A stretch of DNA of 64,000 nucleotides from Actinoplanes campanulatus (GTDB taxonomy: Bacteria; Actinomycetota; Actinomycetes; Mycobacteriales; Micromonosporaceae): positions 124,001 to 188,000 of the forward strand of contig NZ_BMPW01000013.1 of NCBI RefSeq assembly GCF_014647795.1, written 5' to 3'. This document shows positions 33,071 to 41,187 of this stretch, in pieces. The notes beneath the pieces were generated by a model. It saw only the letters and a list, made by a program, of their open reading frames with translations, had not been told where the DNA came from and did not search any database. Numbering within the stretch: position 1 is the first letter of the stretch; each line of letters begins with the position of its first letter. Position numbers and translations under genes: made by a program.

Positions 33071-33913
33071 GTGACCACCCTCGTCGCACCCGCGCCACCG
33101 ACAGCGCCCACCGCGGCGCTCGCGCCCGGCGGCGGCCTCCTCCGCCGCCTCGCGCTGCGGTTCCTCGCGCTGCTCGTGCTCTACCTGCTGTGGGAGGCCA
33201 CCGCGCGGATCATGCGCAACCCCACCTTCATCCCCCCACCCTCCGCGGTCTGGGATCAGCTCATCACCACCTCGACCACCCATGACGGGGTACGCGGATA
33301 CAGCGGCCACCTGCTCATCGAGCACCTCGGCGTCAGCCTCCGCCGGATCGTCATCGGGTCGGCCATCGGCATCATCGGCGGACTGATCCTCGGCGTGCTG
33401 ATGGGCACCATCGGCTGGCTGCGCGTGGTCACCGAACCGGTCGTCACGTTCATCCGGGCGCTGCCGCCGCTCGCCTACTTCAGCCTGTTCATCATCTGGT
33501 TCGGCATCGACGAGACCCCGAAGCTGTGGCTGCTGTCGATCGCCGCGCTGCCCCCGGTCGCCGTGGCCACCGCCGCCGCCGTCCACGGCGCGCCCACCGG
33601 GCTCGTCGAGGCGGCCCGCGCGCTCGGCGCGGGCCGCTGGCAGACCACCCGCGACGTGGTGCTGCCCAGCGCCCTGCCGGAGATCTTCACCGGCATCCGG
33701 CTCGCCGTCGGCGTCGCCTACTCGTCGGTGGTCGCCGCCGAGACGATCAACGGCGTACCCGGCATCGGCGGCATGATCCGCGACGCCCAGCGCTACTCCC
33801 AGACCGACGTGGTCGTCCTCGGCCTCTTCGCCATCGGCCTCTCCGGCCTGCTCATCGACTCCGTGCTGCTCGCCACCGAGAACAAGCTCATCCCCTGGCG
33901 CGGACGCGCCTGA
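33071..33913 (+). CDS. Taurine/sulfonate-type ABC permease
   Basis: A 280-residue permease of the nitrate/sulfonate/taurine class. It has a Pro/Ala-rich head, a first helix (FLALLVLYLLWEAT), PTFIPPPSAVWDQL, and the class motif HLGVSLRRIVIGSAIGIIGGLILGVLMG. Conserved loops follow: FIRALPPLAYFSLFIIWFGIDETPKLWLL and VEAARALGAGRWQTTRDVVLPSALPEIFTGIRLAVGVAYSSVVAAE. IWFGI with LPPLAYFSLF is closest to TauC. It precedes the binding protein and ATPase of the same system. Confidence 0.92.
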   Translation: MTTLVAPAPPTAPTAALAPGGGLLRRLALRFLALLVLYLLWEATARIMRNPTFIPPPSAVWDQLITTSTTHDGVRGYSGHLLIEHLGVSLRRIVIGSAIGIIGGLILGVLMGTIGWLRVVTEPVVTFIRALPPLAYFSLFIIWFGIDETPKLWLLSIAALPPVAVATAAAVHGAPTGLVEAARALGAGRWQTTRDVVLPSALPEIFTGIRLAVGVAYSSVVAAETINGVPGIGGMIRDAQRYSQTDVVVLGLFAIGLSGLLIDSVLLATENKLIPWRGRA

Positions 33914-33931
33914 CCGATAAAGGAAACCCCC

Positions 33932-34951
33932 GTGAAGAAACTCCTCGCCCTCGTGTCCGTCCTGTTCCTCGCCGCCTGCGGCGACGGCGCCTCCAGCGGT
34001 GGCGCCGACCCGGAACAGAAGACCATCCGCCTCGCCTACCAGGCGTTCCCGTCCGGCGACCTGATCGTCAAGAACCAGGGACTGCTGGAGAAGGCACTGC
34101 CCGACTACAAGATCACCTGGACCAGGTTCGACTCCGGCGCCAGCATCAACACCGCCTTCGTCGCCAAGAGCGTCGACATCGCGGCGATCGGCTCCAGCCC
34201 GGTGGCCCGGGGACTGTCCGCGCCGCTCAACATCCCGTACCAGATCGCCTTCGTCCTCGACGTGGCCGGCGACAACGAGGCGCTCGTCGCGCGCAACGGC
34301 AGCGGCGTCACCGACGTCGCGTCGCTGCGCGGCAGGAAGGTCGCCACGCCGTTCGCGTCGACCGCCCACTACAGCCTGCTCGCCGCGCTGAACTCCGCCG
34401 GCGTCAAGGAGTCCGAGCTGACCATCGTGGACCTGGAGCCGCAGGACATCCTGGCCGCCTGGACCCGCGGCGACCTGGACGCCGCCTACAGCTGGCTGCC
34501 GTCGCTCGACGAGCTCAAGAAGACCGGCAAGGTCCTGATCACCAGCCGGGAACTGGCCGCCGGCGGCAAACCCACCCTCGACCTCGGCGTCGTCTCCAGC
34601 GCCTTCGCCACCGCCCACCCGGAAGCCGTCGACGCGTGGCGCAAGGTCGAGGCACAGGCCCTCGACCTCATCGCCACCGACCCGGACGCCGCGGCCAAGG
34701 CGGTCGGCGCCGAACTCAACCTGTCCGCCGACGAGGCCAAGGCCCAACTGTCACAGGGCGTCTTCCTCAAGCCGGCCGAACTGTCGTCGCCGGAGTGGCT
34801 GGGCACCGAGGGCAACCCCGGCAAGCTCGCCGACAACCTGGTCAGCGCCGCCGAGTTCCTCAAGTCCCAGCAGAAGATCGACGCCGTGCCGGCGCTCGCC
34901 GACGTACAGAAGGCGCTCTACGTCAAGGGCCTCCCCGGTGTCCTCGGCTGA
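33932..34951 (+). CDS. tauA: Taurine/sulfonate-type ABC binding lipoprotein
   Basis: A 339-residue solute-binding lipoprotein with a lipobox LAAC (Cys16). Landmarks are IRLAYQAFPSGDLIVKNQGLLEKALPDYKITWTRFDSGASINTAFVAKSVDIAAIGSSPVARGLS, then RGRKVATPFASTAHYSLLAAL and DILAAWTRGDLDAAYSWLPSLDELKKTGKVL, which match TauA-like proteins. It should deliver taurine or another sulfonate to the permease upstream. AAAGGAAA lies before the start. Its 3' end overlaps the ATPase gene by 14 bp. Confidence 0.9.
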   Translation: MKKLLALVSVLFLAACGDGASSGGADPEQKTIRLAYQAFPSGDLIVKNQGLLEKALPDYKITWTRFDSGASINTAFVAKSVDIAAIGSSPVARGLSAPLNIPYQIAFVLDVAGDNEALVARNGSGVTDVASLRGRKVATPFASTAHYSLLAALNSAGVKESELTIVDLEPQDILAAWTRGDLDAAYSWLPSLDELKKTGKVLITSRELAAGGKPTLDLGVVSSAFATAHPEAVDAWRKVEAQALDLIATDPDAAAKAVGAELNLSADEAKAQLSQGVFLKPAELSSPEWLGTEGNPGKLADNLVSAAEFLKSQQKIDAVPALADVQKALYVKGLPGVLG

Positions 34952-35741
34952 CGCGATCGTCCTGGACGGCGTCTCCCACGCCTACGGGGACGTCACCGCC
35001 GTCGGGCCGGTCGACCTGACCGTCCCGGCGGGGGAGTTCCTGGTCCTCGTCGGGGCGTCCGGGTGCGGCAAATCCACCCTGCTGCGCCTGATCGCCGGCT
35101 TCGAACAGCCCACCGCCGGCACCGTCCGCACCGCCGGCCGGGCGCCCGTCCCCGGGCGTGGCGCCGGCCTGGTCTTCCAGCAGCCCCGGCTGTTCCCGTG
35201 GAAGACCGTCGGCGGGAACGTGGCGCTGGCCCTCAAATACGCCGGCCTGCCCGCCGGCCCCGACCGGGTCGACGAACTCCTGGCCCGGGTCGGCCTGCAC
35301 GACGTGGCCCGCCGCCGTACCTGGCAGATCTCCGGCGGCCAGCAGCAGCGGGTGGCGATCGCCCGCGCCCTGGCCGTCGACAACCCCCGTCCAACCACCC
35401 CACCCGCCGCCCGAGAACGGAATAACACCTTTCTTCTTCTGCTCGACGAGCCGTTCGCCGCGCTGGACGCCCTCACCCGCGAGAAACTCCAGGACGACCT
35501 GCGCCGGGTCAGCACCGAGACCGGTCGGACCAGCGTCTTCGTCACCCACAGCGTCGACGAGGCGGTCTTCCTCGGCAGCCGCGTCGTGGTCCTCACACCC
35601 CGGCCCGGGCAGATCGCCCTCGACCTGCGGATCGGGCTCCCGCGTACCGGGGTCACCGCCGACGAGCTCCGCGGCTCACCGGAATTCGCGGCCTTGCGCA
35701 CCGAGGTGGGCCAGGCCATCCGCGAGCGCGTCACCGCCTGA
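34938..35741 (+). CDS. tauB: Taurine/sulfonate-type ABC ATPase with an insertion
   Basis: A 267-residue ATPase of the TauB/SsuB class: Walker A GASGCGKST (39-47), Q loop VFQQPRLFPWKTV, signature ISGGQQQRVAIARAL, Walker B LLLLDEPFAALD and VTHSVDEAVFLGSRVVVLT. Between the signature helix and Walker B, where relatives read about DPRILLLDEP, this protein has about 17 extra residues (149-165, NPRPTTPPAARERNNTF). The inserted DNA (about 35382-35432) is in frame but less GC-rich toward its end. It should lie on the surface of the domain, so function may survive. Last gene of the operon. Confidence 0.9.
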   Translation: MSSADAIVLDGVSHAYGDVTAVGPVDLTVPAGEFLVLVGASGCGKSTLLRLIAGFEQPTAGTVRTAGRAPVPGRGAGLVFQQPRLFPWKTVGGNVALALKYAGLPAGPDRVDELLARVGLHDVARRRTWQISGGQQQRVAIARALAVDNPRPTTPPAARERNNTFLLLLDEPFAALDALTREKLQDDLRRVSTETGRTSVFVTHSVDEAVFLGSRVVVLTPRPGQIALDLRIGLPRTGVTADELRGSPEFAALRTEVGQAIRERVTA

Positions 35742-35750
35742 ACCACTCCC

Positions 35751-35787
35751 GGGAGGCCGGGCCGCACCGTCCGCGGCCCGGCCTCCC
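35751..35787 (+). terminator. Terminator after taurine-type importer operon
   Basis: A perfect 15-bp stem GGGAGGCCGGGCCGC / GCGGCCCGGCCTCCC with a 7-base loop, 9 bp after the ATPase stop. The rest of the gap to 36023 (about 235 bp) holds no recognised gene. Confidence 0.85.
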
Positions 35788-36023
35788 CAGCCTTCCGGCT
35801 CCGCCGGAGCCCCCGGCCGGTCCTCAGCGCTGACCTTGCTGGTCAATTGGTCCTCTGTCCGTCCCTCCCCCGGCTCGTTTGCGCCGACCAGCGCACACGT
35901 AACGGTTTGCGTGGTGGCCCGCCCGCGTCATGGCGGCAGGCCGGGCGCACGGACGGCGCGACGTGAGCGCCCGCAGGGCCGGACAGCGCAGGCGGCGGGC
36001 GGGAATGGCCGGTGGGGAGCAGA

Positions 36024-39000
36024 ATGCTCCTCATGATCGAGGCGACCCGGGAACTGCTCGCCGTCCTTGAACCGCTGCCCTACCGGAAGCGGCTGCATCA
36101 CGTCGCCGCGTGGGCCAGGACCGCGCCGGAGCGGGCGGCGGTCTGCGCTGATCTGGTTTCGGGTGGGCAGTACGAGCGGCATCTCGCGCTGATCGCCGCG
36201 ATGTCCAGCCGGGACCTGGCGGCGATCGACGAGTTCGCCGGCGATCCGGTGCCCGCTCTCCGAGCCGTCGCCCTGGACGCCGCACTGCGCACCGGGACGC
36301 TCGCCGGGCGGATCGCGGATCTGACGGCGGTCGACCGGCGACGGCTCTACCGCAGGGTGCGGCGGCTGCGCCGGCCCGACCTCGCCGACCGGCTGATCCG
36401 CGACGTGCTCACCCATCACGGGCCACGGGAGGCCGCCGCGGTGCTGCCCGCCTGCGGAGCGGACACGGTCCGGGAGTTGCTGCCCACCCTGGAGCACCTG
36501 GTCAACATGGCCGCGCTGGCCCGGCGGCACCCCACCCCGGTCCAGGAGCGGTTCCGGGAACGGCTGGCCGCCGCCGAACCGGCCCAGCGCACCTGGATCT
36601 GGTACGAGGCCGCCCAGCCGATCCTCGACGGCGACCCGGAAACCGCTCTCGACCTGCTGGAACGGTACGGGCCGGTGGATTCACTGCCGAGCGCGCGTCA
36701 CGCGTACGCCCGATTGGCTCTGATCGACCCGGGAAGGGTGACCGCGCTGCTCAGCGCGCCCGGCCGCCGGGCCTGGCTGCTCCGCACGCCGCTGAGGCCG
36801 TCGCTGCTGCGGCGTCTCGCCGTCCTGCCGGACGAGCGGCTGGTGCCGTTCGCCCGGTTGATCCGGGATCGTTCGCTGCCGGACCTGCTGGCCGCGCTGC
36901 CGCCGGCCCGCCGAGGTGCGGTGTACGACGCCGCGCTGGCCGATGTGGACACCGGAAAGCGCGTTCCGGTGGTTCGCGAGATGGAGGTCCTGCCCGCCGC
37001 GATCCGGATCCGCGAGGCACGGCGGATCCTGGCCCTGCCGGTGATCCGTGATGACGAGACGCAGGTGCTGACCTGGAGTTCCTTCCTGGACTTCCCGGCC
37101 GCCTCGGCCGCCTTGGAGAGCGCGATCCGAGCCGGCGACGCGGGCGTGCGGGCCCGCGGGTACGCGCTGCTGGTCGCCGCCGCCCTGCGCACCCGCGACC
37201 CGAGGACGGTGGCCGAGGTGACCGCCCGGCTCCGGTGGCTGCGCAACGAACACGACCCGGTCCGGACGGCCGCGCTCACCGCCTTCGTCGGCGCGGCCCG
37301 CCTGCTCACCCCGGCCGCGGTGGACGACCTCACCAAGATCACCACAGACGCGATCGAGGCCCGGGACGCCTCACCCGCCGGCATCAGCGCGCTCGGCCGG
37401 CTGGCGGCCGGGGTCCTGCACCACCACTTCGGTGAGCCGGAACTGGTGGAATGGGCGGTCGCGGCCATCGAACGGACCTCCACCGTCTGGTCGGCGCCGT
37501 CGCTGCACCGCCTCGACCTGCTGCGCCGCGGCCAGGAGACGATGGTGTTCGCGCGGCTGCGGCCCTTCGTGGCGGCGGCCTCGGCGCGCGGTTCGCACCG
37601 GCCGCTGTTCGCGCTCACCGCCGCTCTCGGCGATCGGGCACACGACCTTCAAGACCTTCAAGACATGCTGCGTACGGCGATCGCCGACACCCATGAGGCG
37701 GTCCGGTACTGGCTGGACGACCGGCGTACCCGGGGTGAACGTGTCGCCGAGGTGCTCGCCATCGACCCGGAGACGGCGCGGCTCCCGATCGTCTGGCAGA
37801 CCGTCTGCGCCAACCGGACCGACCTGCTGGACACCGTGCTCGACGCGATGAAGCCCCATCGGGTGCCGGCCGGCGTGCCCCACCCGGAACGCTGGCTGCC
37901 CCGTCAGCAGCGCCGGTTCGTGGACCTGATGGAACGGGTCGTGGACGCGCCCGACGTGCCGCCCCGGGAACGGGCGGGGGCACTGCGGGCCGCCGCGCGG
38001 GTGCCGGAGGCGGGCCGGGAACTGGTCCGGCGTCATCTCGACTCGCCCGACGTGGTGCTGGCGGAGGCGGCCCTCGGTGCGCTGATCTGGACCGACCGGC
38101 CCGACCTGGCGCTGCCTGACCTGCTCGCCCACGCCGGTGGGGAGCGGGCCCGGGTCGCCCTGTACGCGGCGGCGCGGGCGGTCGGGCACATTCCGCCGTC
38201 ACGGCTGCCCGGGCTGCTGAACCCGGTGCTGACCGGTCCGGCCAAGGTCACCAGCCGCAAGGAGGCGGTCCGGCTGCTCGGCCGCTACGGGCCGCCGGGG
38301 GCGATGGGGACGCTGCTGGCGGCATACCGGCTGGACGGCCAGCACCGGGACGTACGCGCCGCGATCGTGTCCACCGCCCGCCGGCATCTCGACGTCGAGG
38401 AGAGCTGGGCGATCATCGAGGCGGCGGCCGGCGGCAGCCGGGAGGAGTGCGAGGCCGTGCTCGGCGCCATCCCGGCCCGGGTGCCGGTGGAGTACCGGCC
38501 CCGCTATGCGGCTCTGATCGTCGCGGCGTGCCATGCCCCGGGCCGGGAGATCCGCCGCGCCGCCTACGGTGAGCTGCCCCGCTGGGCGCCCTGGTCCGGC
38601 GACCTCACCGAGATGCTGGTCGCCCGGATCACCGACCTCGACGAACTCCTCGACGGTGACGAGGCCGCCCGGCTGATGACCCACGCCGGCGCCGGCTGGC
38701 TCGACGACGCGTTCGACCGCCTCGCGGCGCGGGATGCCGCTGAGGGTGGGCTTGATCGCCTGGCTGCGGGGGATGCCGCTGAGGGTGGGCTCGATCGGCC
38801 TGCGGCGGGGGATGTTGCTGATAGCGGGCTTGGCCCTGGCGTTCGGGATGCCGCTGAGGGTGCGCTTGACCGCCTCGGTGCGAGGTACGCCGCTGGCGGT
38901 GTGCTTGGTCGTCCTGCTGCGCGGATTGCCGCCGGAGGCGGGGTTGTTGCGTCGCGGGCGGATCGGCCGGCGCGGCGGCGGATCGAGCTGATCGTGCGGG

Positions 39001-39425
39001 CCGCTACCCGGCGGAGTTCGGGTGTGGGCCGTGCCGAGTTGATCCCGGAGATCCGGCGACTCGCCGGGCGGCCCGGCTATCTGCGGCTCGCCCTGACCGC
39101 GCTGGTGGAGCTGGGGCGCCTCGACAACCTGGACGAGATCGCCGACCGGTGCGCGGGCCGTCCGGTGGTCGCGGTGGACGTCGCCCAGTGGGTGGGGGCA
39201 CGGCTGCGCCAACTGCCCGAGCTGATCGACGCGGAGTTTCTGGCGCCGCTGATCAGCGGTCTCACCGCCCGCGGCGACCTGCCGGGTGGTCTCATCGCGC
39301 TGTCGCTGGCCCGGATCGGCGCGACCTTCGGGTGGGGGCGGCCGTGGCACGATCTGCTGCTCGCGCTCCGGGCCCACCCCGACCCGGAGGTCAGCGACAG
39401 CGCCTACGAGATCGACATGGGTTAG
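36024..39425 (+). CDS. Large alpha-helical HEAT-like repeat protein, function unknown
   Basis: A 1,133-residue cytosolic protein with no catalytic motif that I recognise. Nearly its whole length is pairs of amphipathic helices rich in Leu, Ala and Arg, with recurring HEAT/ARM-like blocks such as DPVPALRAVALDAALRTG, DPVRTAALTAFVGAARLL, SPDVVLAEAALGALIW and GREIRRAAYGELPRWA. This suggests a scaffold or protein-binding solenoid. Between about residues 897 and 974 it has six copies of a degenerate 13-residue repeat that look like a recent expansion. The ATG at 36024 has GGGGAG 7 bp upstream. It is monocistronic and ends 4 bp inside the converging secreted-protein gene. Actinomycetes often carry such proteins, unannotated. 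Confidence 0.85.
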   Translation: MLLMIEATRELLAVLEPLPYRKRLHHVAAWARTAPERAAVCADLVSGGQYERHLALIAAMSSRDLAAIDEFAGDPVPALRAVALDAALRTGTLAGRIADLTAVDRRRLYRRVRRLRRPDLADRLIRDVLTHHGPREAAAVLPACGADTVRELLPTLEHLVNMAALARRHPTPVQERFRERLAAAEPAQRTWIWYEAAQPILDGDPETALDLLERYGPVDSLPSARHAYARLALIDPGRVTALLSAPGRRAWLLRTPLRPSLLRRLAVLPDERLVPFARLIRDRSLPDLLAALPPARRGAVYDAALADVDTGKRVPVVREMEVLPAAIRIREARRILALPVIRDDETQVLTWSSFLDFPAASAALESAIRAGDAGVRARGYALLVAAALRTRDPRTVAEVTARLRWLRNEHDPVRTAALTAFVGAARLLTPAAVDDLTKITTDAIEARDASPAGISALGRLAAGVLHHHFGEPELVEWAVAAIERTSTVWSAPSLHRLDLLRRGQETMVFARLRPFVAAASARGSHRPLFALTAALGDRAHDLQDLQDMLRTAIADTHEAVRYWLDDRRTRGERVAEVLAIDPETARLPIVWQTVCANRTDLLDTVLDAMKPHRVPAGVPHPERWLPRQQRRFVDLMERVVDAPDVPPRERAGALRAAARVPEAGRELVRRHLDSPDVVLAEAALGALIWTDRPDLALPDLLAHAGGERARVALYAAARAVGHIPPSRLPGLLNPVLTGPAKVTSRKEAVRLLGRYGPPGAMGTLLAAYRLDGQHRDVRAAIVSTARRHLDVEESWAIIEAAAGGSREECEAVLGAIPARVPVEYRPRYAALIVAACHAPGREIRRAAYGELPRWAPWSGDLTEMLVARITDLDELLDGDEAARLMTHAGAGWLDDAFDRLAARDAAEGGLDRLAAGDAAEGGLDRPAAGDVADSGLGPGVRDAAEGALDRLGARYAAGGVLGRPAARIAAGGGVVASRADRPARRRIELIVRAATRRSSGVGRAELIPEIRRLAGRPGYLRLALTALVELGRLDNLDEIADRCAGRPVVAVDVAQWVGARLRQLPELIDAEFLAPLISGLTARGDLPGGLIALSLARIGATFGWGRPWHDLLLALRAHPDPEVSDSAYEIDMG
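38712..38945 (+). repeat. 39-bp tandem repeat within the solenoid gene
   Basis: About six degenerate units of 39 bp (one of 36 bp), each encoding a 13-residue block of the form LDRLAAGDAAEGG. The second and third units are most alike. Reading frame is kept throughout. Predicted product is flexible and Gly/Ala-rich, unlike the helical flanks. Confidence 0.8.
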
Positions 39426-40426
39426 CGCTTCTTGACGACGACCTTCTTGCCGGACGCCTTGACCGAATACTTGACGGTCTTCTTCGTCCACGGGTTGACG
39501 GCGTACACATTGACGCCACTCGTCACGTTCTTCACCTTGACCATGTTGACGCCGGTCTTGCTGTTGAGCGTCGACACGTCCTTGCGAACCACCTTGCGCA
39601 AGGTGGAGACCTTCACCTTGCGGCCCTTGGCGGCCTTGCGGGTGTCGGCGGCGCCGCCCTTGGCGGCAAGCTGCACGGTGGCCGGCATGTCGAGGTACGC
39701 GACTCCGGCGGCCAACGTCCGGTAGTCGATCGTCTGGCCGGCCGTCGGGAGGGTCACCGACTGCGGACCGTACGAGTAGTCCAGCGACACCGCGAGGATG
39801 CTGCCGTCCTCGGTCACCGTGATGTCCGTCCCGGTCAGCACGGAATCGACATTCACGTGCAGGGCGAAGACCGCACCGTCCTTGTCGGTGAACGCGTAGT
39901 CGGCCGAGCCATCGTCGTGGGCCGTCTTCGTGCCCGGGACGGAGTAGTCACCGGCCAGGTAGTCCGGGTCGGGGGCGCTCTCATCCAGGTCGATCGTCTT
40001 GTCGGGGACGAAGGTGTACTTCACCGAGGTCCGGCCCATCATCTTGAGCGCCGCATTCCACTGCGGGTCGGCGATCGACTGGTAGACGCCGGAGCCCTCG
40101 GCCATGAACACCGTCGTCGTGCCGAAATCGTTGAGCGTGAAGACATCGGAGAGCAGCCCGTGCGCACGATCCACGGTGATCGTGTCGGTGCCCGCCACGA
40201 CGGCCGCGCTGCCGGGCTCCGAGAGGCTGTATTCCGAAGCGCCCTTCCAGCCCACAGCGGCGGCCGAGTCGCTCGCCGCCGCCACCCTTTCCAGAGCCGC
40301 CTTCATCTCGGCCGCGGTGAGTTCGGTCGTGGTGTCGGTTGCGTAGGCGGCGCCGGGCGCGACGAGCAGGCTCGCGGCCACAGCGGCGCTGGCGAGAAGT
40401 ACAGCTGGGCGGGTCAGAACGGACAT
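39422..40426 (-). CDS. Secreted protein with basic C-terminal tail, unknown function
   Basis: A 334-residue protein with a Sec signal peptide cut after AYA (about residue 29). The mature part begins with a short helix (LTAAEMKAALERVAAASDSA) and a beta-rich domain of about 200 residues with repeated strands (DTITVDRAHGLLSDVFTLND, GSADYAFTDKDGAVFALHVNVD, GSILAVSLDYSYGP), somewhat like LppX/LprG-type lipid-binding folds or outer surface proteins. The last 70 residues are very Lys/Arg/Val-rich (KGRKVKVSTLRKVVRKDV, VVVKKR) and may bind wall polymers. No lipobox. I do not recognise a family with certainty. It converges on the solenoid gene with a 4-bp overlap. Confidence 0.8.
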   Translation of the reverse strand: MSVLTRPAVLLASAAVAASLLVAPGAAYATDTTTELTAAEMKAALERVAAASDSAAAVGWKGASEYSLSEPGSAAVVAGTDTITVDRAHGLLSDVFTLNDFGTTTVFMAEGSGVYQSIADPQWNAALKMMGRTSVKYTFVPDKTIDLDESAPDPDYLAGDYSVPGTKTAHDDGSADYAFTDKDGAVFALHVNVDSVLTGTDITVTEDGSILAVSLDYSYGPQSVTLPTAGQTIDYRTLAAGVAYLDMPATVQLAAKGGAADTRKAAKGRKVKVSTLRKVVRKDVSTLNSKTGVNMVKVKNVTSGVNVYAVNPWTKKTVKYSVKASGKKVVVKKR

Positions 40427-40517
40427 ACGGCAGAACCCCAGGAGGTCGAGAAGCGGATGTGTCAGGCGCCGCTAGTTATCGGCCGCCGCCCGGCCCGCAT
40501 GAAGGTTCCGCCCGGAG

Positions 40518-40615
40518 TCAGTCCGCGAGGCGGCCGGCCTTCACGTCGTCGCGGAACGCAGCCCAGGCCACCTGCGGAAACACGAGCGTCCTGCCGCCGG
40601 TCCCCCAAGCGGGCC
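40518..40615 (-). pseudogene. Remnant 3' end of a DUF397 gene
   Basis: Read on the minus strand, the last codons give GGRTLVFPQVAWAAFRDDV and a short tail before TGA. This closely resembles the end of DUF397 proteins (usual form RDSK-P-G-TLVF-P--W-AF---). Upstream of it, where the domain's conserved start should be, the sequence turns at once into the 37-bp tandem array of the repeat element. The gene is therefore cut, probably by arrival or expansion of that element. A DUF397 protein normally accompanies an XRE regulator, which is absent here. Confidence 0.6.
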
Positions 40616-40618
40616 GTA

Positions 40619-40803
40619 CACGTTCGTTCGGGTGGTGGAGGCGGGGGTGGCGGTGCACGTTCGTTCGGGTGGTGGAGGCGGGGGTGGCGGTGCACGTTCG
40701 TTCGGGTGGTGGAGGCGGGGGTGGCGGTGCACGTTCGTTCGGGTGGTGGAGGCCGGGGTGGCCGCACACGTTCGTTCGGGCGGTCGAAGCCGGGGCGGCC
40801 GCA
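40619..40803. repeat. 37-bp tandem array, five units
   Basis: Five head-to-tail units of exactly 37 bp, each led by CACGTTCGTTCGGG and followed by a G-rich GTGGAGGCGGGGGTGGCGG stretch. Units start at 40619, 40656, 40693, 40730 and 40767. The first three are almost identical; the last two drift toward the sequence of the hairpin that follows. Since 37 is not a multiple of 3, all frames change from unit to unit and no stable protein results. Confidence 0.9.
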
Positions 40804-41006
40804 CACGAAAGGCATCGCGTGCGCGGCCGCCGCGGCTGTATGCCACGTCGGTGAACGCGACACTGCCATCGTGTGCGCCCACTCACCCTGGGGAACCGCG
40901 GCCATTCGCCCCGGGTGACCGGCGAAACGGCTGGGAGCGGGCAACCCGGGTGACTGGCCGGCAAGACCGTGACTACCCGGCCCAGCGTGACCGAAAGGCG
41001 AGCCGG
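40783..41006. repeat. Copy 2 of the inverted-repeat element, right part
   Basis: This stretch matches 9521-9714 of copy 1 in the same order: GTCGAAGC, a 14-bp stem next to GCACAC, TGTGCGCCCAC, GGGCAACCCGGGTG and GCGTGACCGAAAGG followed by GAGCC. The stem (40789-40802 with 40823-40836) has one mismatch and a 20-base loop, exactly as long as in copy 1, while several stem bases differ from copy 1 on both sides together. The long left arm of copy 1 is absent; the 37-bp array takes its place. The region from 41007 to 41187 has no recognised feature apart from the promoter expected for the exporter gene. Confidence 0.7.
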
Positions 41007-41187
41007 CGAGTGGGATCCGGCTGGACCCGGGCCGGGCAGCGGGCCAGATCGGGTCCGTTGACAGGGCTGTTCCTGAGCGGGTGAGAGGCTCTGGTGGCCA
41101 GCCGGGTGGGTGTGACTGGGCTGGATCGGGTTCGGGTCGGCGTACGAAATCGGTTTTCAATAGGGTCTGGCGGGCACCCGGTGCAAG

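Noticed and set aside
40619-40803. Possible CRISPR array
   Set aside because: Units are contiguous with no unique spacers, they are G-rich and not palindromic, and no cas gene is nearby.
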